From: Hygrocybe punicea
Lineage: Eukaryota; Basidiomycota; Agaricomycetes; Agaricales; Hygrophoraceae
Direction of reading: 5' to 3'
Assembly (NCBI GenBank): GCA_963556145.1
Contig: OY744463.1
Location: 124,001-188,000, forward strand
DNA length: 64,000 nucleotides
Part shown: positions 55,061-64,000 of the stretch, piece by piece
Layout of the letters: each line of letters opens with the position of its first letter
Numbering within the stretch: the first letter of the stretch is position 1
Program-made: the position numbers and the translations under genes
Notes under the pieces: generated by a model
What the model was told of the DNA's origin: nothing
Database searches by the model: none
The model's input: only the letters and a program-made list of their open reading frames with translations

Positions 55061-55693
55061 TAACGGCCTACCGCTGATACAAATTGCTGGAGGTCATCAT
55101 CGGACACTTTGAGAAGGATCTTGTCGATGTTGAGATCCAATGGTAGGGTTGGGCCGGCCATTGCTGTAGTACAAGAGGATGTGGTGGCATCTGGGGAAGG
55201 GCCTGGTAGTTAAATGTGAGATGGATAAATCGGCCACACACCATGAAAGGTATGATGAGGCCACACAATAGTGTGGCCTCGTTTCCGTCGTCTGTTGCCC
55301 CCGTCCCCGTTCCCGTGCTCGCTGTCCTTGTCGTCGCCATTGTTGTCATCCCCATTGCCATTGTCGTCCCCGTTGCCATCGTCCTTCTTGTCCCGGTCTC
55401 TGTTGTCCTCGTTGTCCCGTTCCCCCATTGTCGTAGTTGCCGTTCCCGCTTTGTCGTCGTCTTCCCGTTCTCGCCGTCGTTGCGTTCGTTGTCGTTCTTG
55501 TCTTCGTTTACCCCGTCGTCCTCATTCTTGCTGTCATGGTCGGCCTGGGTTGTCCCCGTTCTCGGCTGCGTCCCATCTGCTTGTTGCTGTTGCCGTGTTC
55601 GTGTTCATTTGGCACGAGGGTGCGGGAAAAAAACCTAAAAGTGTTCAAGTAGTTAGTAGAATAAATGAATAAATGAATAGAATGCTTAGAACT
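55061..55693 (-). other. GTC/GAC-rich low-complexity segment with intron-like site
   Basis: 55265-55600 reads on the minus strand as Asp/Gly/Asn/Arg-rich repeats. Just before it, the minus strand has an intron-like GTGTGTGGCC...TTTAACTACCAG (about 55245-55207). This resembles the exon/intron style of the arrays in the foldback and the hAT-type elements. Not counted as a gene. Confidence 0.35.
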
Positions 55694-56650
55694 TAGCACG
55701 GGTTACCCACGGGTAATTTTTGCCGACCCGTACCCGACCTGGCTAATACTCGTACCCGCTGCCACGGGTACGGGTTGGATGCGGGTTGACTGGCGGGTTG
55801 ACTGGCGGGTCCCGTGGGTCCCGGAATTAGATGCGACATCATCGTGGTGCTGGGCACCACCTTTCTCCCATTACCTCGCGGATGCAGTGCCGACGTCAAT
55901 TGACGTGGCAGTGCGTGTCCGCGAGGTGAGTTGGGCGGGTGGTGCTGGCACTGTCGATGCCGATGTGGCCATGGGTGGTTGCGTTGGCATTGGTGTGGGT
56001 GTGTTGGCGTGGGTGCGTGGGCTTTGTTGGTGTGGGTGTTGGCGTTGTTGCTGGCATTGTGGCCGTTGCTGGCATTGTGGCCATTACTGGCGTCGTGGCC
56101 ATTACTGGCATCGTGGCCATTGCCATTGCTGTGGGCGATTGCGTTGGCGTTGGCGTGGGTGAGTTGGCATTGGTGTCGTTGGCGTTTGGTGCTGGCGTGG
56201 TTGGGTGAGCCTGGTGTTAGTTACTAGTTATAGATGTATAAATAAAAACTTACCTTTGGCAGCGGGGGTGGGTGCACCATCCCACACTGCTCCTTATTGC
56301 TTTCGCTGCATATTGTTGGTGGTGCCGCATTTGAGGTGATCGGCGTGGTGGTGACATCGTGGCCGTTGCCAATGCCGTGGGCAATTGTGTTGGCGTTGGC
56401 GTGGGTGCGTTGACGTTGGTGTGGGTGTTGGCGTTGTTGGTGGTAATGCGTTCGAGAAGTGTGGTTGCGAGGTTGGCGGTGACGCGTGTTGTCAGAAATG
56501 CATTTGTTGATTGGCACCCAGTGACCAAATAAAGTCACATGGTCCGTGCACCATTATTATAATAACATTGAAAATAAAGTAAATAGGAAAGAAAAAACCT
56601 ACCGGGCTTGGGTTGGCAGATAACGGGTACGGTTGTGACCAAACTGGTAG
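55694..56650. mobile_element. hAT-like non-autonomous element, third subfamily (right end uncertain)
   Basis: The left end TAGCACGGGTTACCCACGGG with CGGGTACGGGTT blocks resembles the MITE at 41153. A composite hairpin lies 180 bp in. GGCATTGTGGCCGTTGC repeats (55930-56210) and a minus-strand donor-like GGTAAGTTTTTATT beside a GGTGGGTGCACCATCCC block (56240-56280) follow. The right end near AACGGGTACGG (56630) and the target duplication could not be confirmed. Confidence 0.5.
55874..55926. repeat. Composite hairpin module, copy 5
   Basis: Arms CCTCGCGGA/TCCGCGAGG with a perfect inner palindrome ACGTCAATTGACGT. The layout equals copy 3 although arm and core sequences differ in compensating fashion. 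Confidence 0.88.
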
Positions 56651-56689
56651 TAGGTAGTAGTAGCAGTTACTACTACTACTACCTCTTTA

Positions 56690-57400
56690 GTATATACTCG
56701 AGGAGCACATGGGCATATCTCAAGAATGCATTCACCAAAGTGTCTGGGAGATTATTTCATTGGAATGTGGTGATCAAATAGCCCCCAGAACAAGTGATTT
56801 GAGGTTGCTAGCTGGCCAGGAACCTGTGCTATGCCAGGGGGGTATGAGGAGCACATTGCTATATCTCAAGAATGCATTCATAAAATGGTCCGGGAGATGG
56901 CTCCATTATGATCCCATGGTGAAATAACCCCCAGAACAAGCGATTTCAGATTCCTAGCTGGCCAGGAGCATGTGCTATGCTAGGGGGTATGAGGAGCACA
57001 TGGGCATATCTCAAGAATGCATTCACCAAAGTATCCGGGAGATCATTTCGATGAAATCTGATGATCAACTAGCCCCAAGAACAAGTTATTTGAGGTTGCT
57101 AACTGGCCAGGAGCATGTGCTCTGTCAGGGGGTAGGAGGAACACATTGATATTTCTCAAGAATGCATGCACAAAATGGACCCAGAGATGACTCCATTGAG
57201 ATCCCATGGTGAAGTAACCCCTAGGACAAGTGATTTGAGGTTCCTAGCTGGCCAAGAACCTGTGCTATAACAGGGGGTACAAGGAGGACATTGCTATATC
57301 TCAACAATACAATCATAAAACCATCTTGGAGATGATTCCATTGATATCTAATGGTTCAATAGCCTCTAGGACAAATATTTTCATGCTGCTGACTGTCTAG
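56690..57400. repeat. About five tandem copies of a ~143-bp satellite-like unit
   Basis: Each unit contains GGGGGTATGAGGAGCACAT, ATATCTCAAGAATGCATTCA, GGGAGAT(C/G)(A/G)TT, CCCC(A/C)(A/G)(A/G)ACAAG and TAGCTGGCCAGGA. Units begin near 56700, 56846, 56988, 57130 and 57272. They diverge by about 10-20 percent. No coding role. Confidence 0.85.
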
Positions 57401-58757
57401 ACACTACTACTCTGAACCTGTCTCATAATTCTCTGAACATGTATCGCCATTCTTCTCACTCTCTGAACTCCCACTGCCACCGTCATCCTGTCCCATATCA
57501 TCGCTGTCATCAGTGGAATCACCATTGCTTTCACCAACACTGCTCTCCTCAGATTTGACCTCTTGTCTTCCTGCTGGAGGCTTATGGAAATTTGCCTTCT
57601 TCTAGGACTTTTGACGATCCCTGTATTCACGTCTGCTTACTTTGTATGGGATTCCTCTTGATCTAATTTGGCAGCTATCACAGCTGTGGAAGCCTTTACC
57701 CTCCTTCTCACTGGTTTCTTCTCTCTGGTGGCATTCCCAATCCTCACCAGCTTGTAGTATCTGGTAAGGATTGACAAGGGTTGGCTTTTTTCCAAGGGTT
57801 TTTAGTATATCACCAATTACAATGTAAATTTTACAGATAACCCCTTATTACCAGAGAGGGATTTGTAGAACTTGATCTCAGCTACAAAATCTGTCAGTGA
57901 AACATTTTGAATAGAGTTCTCAATATCTCACTATATTAGTAGAACTTGATCTCAGCTACAAAATCTGTCAGTGAAACATTTTGAATAGAGTTCTCAATAT
58001 CTCACTATATTATTATAGTGAGATATTGAGAACTCTATTCAAAATGTTTCACTGACAGATTTTGTAGCTGAGATCAAGTTCTACAAATCCCTCTCTGGTA
58101 ATAAGAGGTTATCTGTAAAATTCACATTGTAATTGGTGATATACTAAAAACCCTTGGAAAAAAGCCAACCCTTAAGGGTAAACCCTTGTCAATCCTCAGT
58201 ATCTGGAGTTGGTCACCAGCTCGATGTAACCATCGCATGTTTTCCATATCGTTCCGCATCTTCTTCCACCTGCCTGGCATCGTTTGCTGACAGGAAGACA
58301 CTGAAGGTGAGCAAAGATGATGCCAAGCCCCGTCTTAATCTCAAGGAGACAACGCTCAGAGAGGGTCTTGCACAGATGATGATATTCCCCAATGTAACCC
58401 TTATCCATCAATGGCTGCCAAACAGAGTTGGCATTGAAACCAGTATCGGGAGCTGGGAAAAAGATGGAGAGCATGGAGCAAAACAAAGAGTGTTTTTGTC
58501 CCGTCTTTGCACCTCAAAGATTGTAGCTTGAAGCCATGAACATGCAATGATGAAAAGATGCCTGGATCACAAATTACTGCATGTCAGATGTAGAAGAAAA
58601 CCACCAGAGACACACAGCAAACTAGCCTTTCTTTTTGCGGAGATCAAAGCCGTCTTGATGGCCAGTCCACTTCCACAAATTTCTTCTCTAACCCTGAATG
58701 ACTTTCTTTTGGGACCCTTGAACATGCCACCATATCTTTTGCAGCAGTCAAGGAAAG
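57401..58757 (-). pseudogene. Decayed multi-exon gene of unknown family
   Basis: Read on the minus strand from 58757: CCKRYGGMFKGPKRKSF to about 58570, then from 58486 PLMDKGYIGEYHHLCKTLSE, RCLLEIKTGLGIIFAHLQCL and CDGYIELVTNSRYYK. After removing the MITE and one 9-bp duplication the frame continues LVRIGNATREKKPVRRRV and TAVIAAKLDQEESHTK, ending in a stop. Other frames have an acidic tail. The conserved-looking text suggests a real protein family, but I cannot name it. hAT-N copy 3 cuts its upstream end. Confidence 0.45.
57765..58197. mobile_element. 433-bp MITE with 9-bp target duplication (Mutator-like)
   Basis: Inverted ends AGGATTGACAAGGG..., flanked by AGTATCTGG at 57756-57764 and 58198-58206. 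A 9-bp duplication is typical of Mutator-like elements. The arms pair over about 170 bp. The left arm carries an internal tandem duplication: the GTAGAACTTGATCTCAGC block occurs at 57866 and again at 57945. No protein. Confidence 0.82.
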
Positions 58758-59209
58758 TAGTGTTGCCGTAGTTCGGTTCCGAACCTAGCCAAACCCGGTT
58801 CAAACCCTGAACCGAACCCTAGGTTCAGTCTAAGTTCAGCCAAGTGCTGAACCGGACCACGGGTTCAGTTCCAGGTTTCGAGGCCTGCTGGATTTCCTGA
58901 ACGGCTCCAAACCGCATCCAAACCACGAATGCGGATATTTTTGAGGTATTTATTTCATTTGTTTTTCAAATTTCTTTACTTACTTTTTCATGTTAAATGG
59001 TATCATGTGACAATTACAGGTTTCTTCACCAACACCGCAACAATGCAAGGCCAATGAACGTGACACAATGTCACGTTCATGAATACAGGTAAATCTCAGC
59101 AATTATCTTAACTTTACTAATATTATTTGTCACAGGAAACTCCACCATGACCACATTGTGAGCACACCACCGGCACAACATGGATCCCAACACCAACCCC
59201 AACGGACGC

Positions 59210-59820
59210 AGGACAGCTGCAACACCACCACCACCACCACCACCACCAGTGGTGGCAACGGCAACGGCAACATCAACAATGATGATGGCAACAGCAACAG
59301 CAACAATGATGACGGCAACCACCAGCAGCAGCACCGGCAGCAGCAGCAGTGCTGGAAATAGCAGCAATGCTGGCAGCAGCAGCCATGGCAGCAACACGAC
59401 CCACAGGACAGCTGCAACATCACCACCACCACCTTCACCAGTTGTGGCAATGGCAACAGCAATGGCAACAGCTAGCAGCAGCAGCAGCAGCAGCAACAGT
59501 GGCAACAGCAGCAGCAGCAGATGCTGCATCAAGCCATCCAACGCCAAGGAACCTCATGAACACGAGCTGATGCATGAACTGATGTGTGGACATCATTAGC
59601 GGGGTATTTGGCACCAAGAAGGATAACGGGAGCCATTTCCACAGTGGCTCATCCAATGCCGGCAGCAGCAGCAGTGGCAATGGCAATGGCAACGGCAGCA
59701 GCAGCAATGGCAATGGCAATGGCAGCAGCAGCAACGGCCACAACAGCAGCAGTGCCGGCAGCAGCAGCAACAGCAACAGTGGCAATGGCAACAGCAGCAG
59801 CAGCAGCAGCGCCGGACAGC
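59210..59820. repeat. CAC/CAG/GGCAAT low-complexity core of hAT-N copy 3
   Basis: Trinucleotide-like blocks open in several frames on both strands (poly-Ser, Ala, Thr, Gln, Leu, Cys). They are placed as in copy 2, after the intron-like segment. Confidence 0.75.
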
Positions 59821-59838
59821 TCCCCCGCAGCCCAACTA

Positions 59839-59890
59839 CCTCGCAAAGTGCAGCGCCATATCAATTGATACATGCTTGCCATTCACAAGG
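59839..59890. repeat. Composite hairpin module, copy 6 (decayed outer arms)
   Basis: The inner palindrome TATCAATTGATA is perfect. The outer arms CCTCGCAAA/TTCACAAGG each show changes of the C-to-T/G-to-A kind compared with copy 3. Confidence 0.8.
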
Positions 59891-60845
59891 AGAACAGAGC
59901 TCATGGGGTGAGCCCACCTCAGTCCTGGGTTCAGACCACGTCTGAACCCAGACCGAACGCAGAGAGATGGTGTAGTAGTTGTGCCTGGCACATCACGTGA
60001 CCTCTTCCTTAGTCAGTAACAGTTCCCGATGTGGTAGTCAGTTGATCTTGTCCTATCCATCCCATCCACCCAGACCATTCCGTGCGATTCCGTCCCTGAT
60101 CCCGAGAGGTCCCTCAGGACCACTCCATTGTGGTGATGAGAGCACGATTCGAGCCACGGCACTGGAGACCACACCATTCCACTCGCACAGACCCTTTTTG
60201 AGTACAGCAACAGAGATTTTCGAGCACAGAGTACCCCCCCGAGAGCCCACCCACGCGATTCCACGCAGCACACCCATGCAAAACACTACAAAAAACAATC
60301 TCCGATGGCCCCAGCATTACGTCCGCATCATCCTACATGCCCCGCGACCATCTTCACGACTTTTCACCCATCTTCACCATTCCGCACAGCCACCTCGCAC
60401 AGCCACGTCACCAGCTTCACCCACCAAAAATCCAACCAACCATGCCCAACCACGGCACCCCACGCTCCTTACAAGACCCCCACGAGGCTGCCGAGCCGGA
60501 CGACGAATCCAACAACGCCGTCGCGCAGCAAGACGTGCCCTCGACCTCACCGTCCCCGTTTTCGACCTTCCCTTTTATATTCAGACCCCTACAGGTACAT
60601 TACTGAACACGCAGACCCTCGCAACGCCCCCACGTCCATACCACAACCCTACCGGTCCCGTTGCCACCTACGCCGTCCTCACCAACCCTGTTTTCACGCC
60701 CACCCATCCGTTGCCGTGTTGCCCAACAGCCACGTCACCACATCAACTCGCACTCCTCGCCCATGCCGGGACCCACTTTCTCGACCCCATGGGCACGGCA
60801 CAACACGCCCGCGTCAGATCCCTCGCGCCTGAAGTACCAACATGG

Positions 60846-63131
60846 TGGAGAGGGTCGGAGGCTGCTGAGGGACTCTCCGACGGAGTCTAGCTGGAAAGCC
60901 CGGAAAGACTAGGATGGGAACTATCTACTACATCAGATCAGCTACTGACTACGATGAACCGTGGGAATCCAGTCACGTGACAGGACAGGCACAACTACTA
61001 CAAGTGCCCCCCCTCTTGTAGCGACGCCCTCGTCGCTAGCCAAAGAGAGAAAAGCAAAAAGAAAGGCAGGGGAAGAGGGAAGAAAAAAAAAAAAAAAAGA
61101 GAGAGGAACAGACAAAACAAACAAAACAAAAACAAAAATAAGTCCAGACCGAAAGCTCAACTCTACCTAGGCCTTGTCCAACCCAAAGCTACAAGTGCTT
61201 GACTCAAATCACGAAGGCGGGGGTCACAATCCCAATCGTGGTGCATCGGATTGGGTGGTTCCAAGCTGGTGGGCGTGAGCGGTTGTGTGACGATCGGCCG
61301 TCTGGGACCGATGCCACGTGGATGGCTTCGAGTGACAATGGGACCAGTGGGGGCAGTGAAGAAATGTCGAGGGCATGGGCAGTTGCGTCGTCGAGCACGG
61401 CGCCGTAGGGTGGAAAACGGTCGTCTGGTGGTGTTGGAACGGAGGGTGGAAAGGTCGCGGGGTGGGTATGCAATTGGGAACGCAGGATGGACAGGAATCG
61501 CGGCAGCTTCTTCGGCCCAGTCGAATCGCATGGGGGCAGACGTGGGTGGGGGTATATTCACGGATATGGGGATGGGCATGTGAATCGAGCCTTCCGCGGC
61601 CGCTCATTGGCCTTTCCCGTCGTCTCGGCGCGTATCCTTGTTCATTGCCGGGGCTTCCTTGCTCGTCTCAGCTACCCTCATCGTCTCTGCCTCCCTGGAC
61701 TTCACACACGCGTTGGCTCGCGTTTCGACGTCGTCTGGCCATGGCGTCCGCAGTTGCGGTGCCTGGATTGCGGCGTCGTGATTCTGGGCTGGCGTGGGCG
61801 CGTGAGGGCATGTACTTGGGGGAGGAACGGGGTCTGGGGCAGGGGTGGGACTTGAGACGCGTTCGGACGTGTTTTGCAGCGGGAACGATGTGTTTGGGGT
61901 CGACGCGGGCGCATGATGTGTCTCCCGTTGGGTTTTGGGCACAGGGGTTCGCGTTGGGGCACTATTTGACGACGGGGCATCGTGCAACGCGGTTGCCATT
62001 GTCTCTTGCAATGGTGGGCGCGTAAGGTATATACCTGGGGGAAAAACGGGGTCTGGGGCGCGTCTGGGCGCGTTTTGTTGCACGGGCGCGGGATTTTGGG
62101 CCTGTGGGGGCGTAAACTGGTTGGGTATTGGCGCCGGCGCGTTGGAATTGCGGTCTGATGCGTGTATGGACGCGGTCTTCAGCGGGGCTGGTGGATCTGG
62201 AGTCGACGCAGGTGTGTGGCGCGTAGGGGTGTGCCGGGGCACGTTTTCACGCGAGAATGGGGATGCCGGGGTTGACGGGGACTTGTCTGGGATGGGTGAT
62301 CACACCGGGGTGTTGACACGGGCGGGTCGCGTCGTTTGCGTTGATGCGGAGGTGCCGTTGGGTGCCGTTTGCGTCGAGATGAGCGCTGGCGTTTGTGCTG
62401 ACGTGTTTGCATGGGTACGCGGCTCTGTTTGCGTTGAGACGGAAGTGCCGGTGAGCGGCTCTGGCTGGGTTGCTGCATTCGTCTGCGTCGATGCCGATAT
62501 GCGGGTTGGTGGGGCCGTTTGGGTTGACTCCCAACACGCGCGCTCCTCCGCGATGCCTTGTAAGATCCCTTCAGCTCTACCTTTTTCGAGGCATCCTGCC
62601 ACCAATCTCTCTACATCTTTCATGCGCACGAGTGAGCCATCTTGAAATGGGGAACCTGAAGCGGTGGGTGCAGGTCCTTGTTGAGGTACGGAAGCCAGGG
62701 CTTTTTTTGTTGTTTTCTTTTTGTTGTTTGTCATGGCGAAATAAAAATGTGCTGGGTTCGCGGTTCTCGGTGCTCAGGTTCTGAAGGTTCTCAGTACTCG
62801 GTTCTCGGTGCTCGAAATTCTGAAAGTTCACGGTTCTTGGACAACAAAGGGCTCGGTTCTCGGTATTCAACGTTCTGGGCTCGAAAAAGCGCTGAAAGGG
62901 CCAGGAAAAGATGGAAAAGCAGGGCGATCACGGGGAATTGCTGGCAGGGTTCGAAGCCGCTCTCATCACCACGTTGGAGAGGGTCGGAGGCTGCTGAGGG
63001 ACTCTCCGACGGAGTCTAGCTGGAAAGCCCGGAAAGACTAGGATGGGAACTATCTACTACATCAGATCAGCTACTGACTACGACGAACCGTGGGAATCCA
63101 GTCACGTGACAGGACAGGCACAACTACTACA
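60846..63131 (-). mobile_element. Small LTR element, copy 5, inserted in copy 4 in opposite orientation
   Basis: LTRs of 157 bp at 60846-61002 and 62975-63131. Flanking 4-mers ATGG and ACGG differ by one transition. Its primer site on the minus strand (62971-62948) reads TGGTGATGAGAGCGGCTTCG and on to AACC, a long match to what a tRNA 3' end with T-loop (GGTTCGAA...CATCACCA) would give. A purine tract abuts the other LTR. It carries a broken ORF at 62734-61604. Confidence 0.88.
61604..62734 (-). pseudogene. Basic Pro/Thr-rich ORF of the small LTR element (gag-like position)
   Basis: ATG at 62732-62734 lies about 214 bp inside the primer site on the element's sense strand. It reads MTNNKKKTTKKAL, then a helical piece MKDVERLVAGCLEKGRAEGI, then STQT-type repeats. 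One TGA (62300-62302) interrupts the frame, which continues Pro/Thr/Ala-rich to 61604, about 377 codons in total. There is no zinc knuckle, protease or RT motif. Its place matches gag of LTR elements, but homology is not shown. Shadow frames on the other strand are not counted. Confidence 0.4.
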
Positions 63132-64000
63132 ACGGCCCCAACGGCCCATACCCACGCGAACGACGCGTCCAAACCCACCCAACGAAACGCAACAATGGGC
63201 TACCCGCACAAGAACCCGCGAGCCCCATGCCGGCTCGTTTCACGGCCCCATACGCCCATTCCCAACGCAATCAAACGCCCCCACGCAGGAACCGGGCAAC
63301 AAAGTCCACCCAACGCGAACGGTACACCCCGCCCCTCCATACCCCATTTATACACACACAGCCCCACGTTCCACACCCTCATGAGTCCACGCACCACCAC
63401 AACGGCCCATCCCCGCGATACAACGACACCCAACCGCATACTCAACAATGCGAATCCATCCGCCCCGCCCCCATGGCCATGGCCCCACCCATGCGACGTA
63501 CCACGACGGCTGTACCCCAAGCGTTCGTGTTCGCGGCCTCGCCCACGCATCGTATGACGACCCCACGTCCCCTCGCGTCCACCCATGGCCAACCACCCAC
63601 CCACCGACCCCATGCCGTCTCATTCCGCTTCCTTCTCCATATCATACCACTATTTCTACACCTTTTTTTCACCACGACCCACCTTTATTAGATTCATCTG
63701 GGGTGGACTAGTCTACCCTTGCCTTTCTTTGTGTGCTTCGTGTTCCCCTTCTGTCTTCTGCTTTTTCTTTCAGCATTTTCAGGTTCCTTCTCTTTTTTTT
63801 CTGCTCTTTTTGTTTTGCCTGTCTTTTGCTAGCGACGAGGGCGTCGCTATGAGAGAGGGGGGCACTTGTAGTAGTTGTGCCTGGCACATCACGTGACCTC
63901 TTCCTTAGTCAGTAGCAGTTCCCAATGTGGTAGTCAGTTGATCTTGTTCTATCCATCCCATCCACCCAGACCATTCCGTGCAATTCCGTCCCTGATCCCG

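Larger units (their letters stand above)
58758..59970. mobile_element. hAT-N copy 3, right end beyond window
   Basis: Starts TAGTGTTGCCGTAGTTC after AAGGAAAG and follows copy 2 closely through the subterminal GAACC blocks. It has an intron-like segment (GTAAATCTCAGC...TTGTCACAG, about 59089-59136), (CAC/CAG)n core and hairpin. At 59970 it is cut by a small LTR element, so its terminal repeat should lie beyond 64000. Confidence 0.85.
59971..64000 (+). mobile_element. Small LTR element, copy 4, hosting copy 5 and running off the window
   Basis: 5' LTR 59971-60127 (157 bp, TGTAGTAGTTGTGCC...CCACTCCA), 3-nt spacer, then primer site TGGTGATGAGAG at 60131. The 3' LTR starts at 63867 after the purine tract GAGAGAGGGGGGCAC and is cut by the window end. 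The internal region is split by the copy at 60846-63131. Internal plus-strand ORFs are Pro/Thr/His-rich without recognised motif. Confidence 0.85.

Overview
The window is from a filamentous basidiomycete, most likely a mushroom-forming agaricomycete. The evidence is short GT...AG introns in nearly every recognisable gene, fungal Zn(II)2Cys6 and PHD-type domains, gene families I know as lineage-expanded in Agaricomycetes, and Ty3/gypsy, hAT, pogo and small-LTR elements stacked inside one another. It reads as a repeat-rich, probably heterochromatic segment: almost every gene is broken by stops, frameshifts or insertions. All homology statements come from reading translations, not from a database search.

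Layout. 1-1478: minus-strand PHD-finger gene running off the left edge. 1655-2583: C-rich minisatellite ending in a composite hairpin. 3283-6007 and 6490-21266: two plus-strand agaricomycete orphan genes. The second is split by a 12.7-kb hAT-type insertion (6805-19470). That insertion contains a complete Ty3/gypsy retrotransposon (7121-18780), whose 3' LTR is itself split by a small LTR element (7277-9126). 21267-24666: gene debris, including a piece resembling dynactin p62. 24667-31483: pogo-type transposon with a decayed DDE transposase, interrupted by a second copy of the hAT-type element and by an 810-bp palindromic MITE. 31484-36372: debris, a solo small LTR and a decayed epoxide hydrolase. 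38685-40146: the only apparently intact non-transposon module, a divergent pair of orphan genes, one with a PD-(D/E)XK-like signature. 40577-43950: broken gag-like gene carrying two hAT-type insertions. 43951-54120: a small LTR element split by an 8.6-kb foldback-like structure with arrays of tiny introns and paired tRNA-like sequences. 54121-58757: tandem repeats, another hAT-like element, a MULE-like MITE and a decayed minus-strand gene. 58758-64000: a third hAT-N copy cut by two small LTR elements nested in opposite orientation.

Functionally this is an ecosystem of mobile DNA rather than a pathway. The gypsy element looks youngest: its LTRs look identical by eye and its ORFs are open. It has gag-protease and pol joined by a probable -1 frameshift, plus an extra spliced Zn(II)2Cys6/coiled-coil gene on the opposite strand. 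The most unusual signals are a ~52-bp composite hairpin recurring six times near the ends of different non-autonomous elements, the foldback structure with its repeated mini-introns, and the intact PD-(D/E)XK pair.
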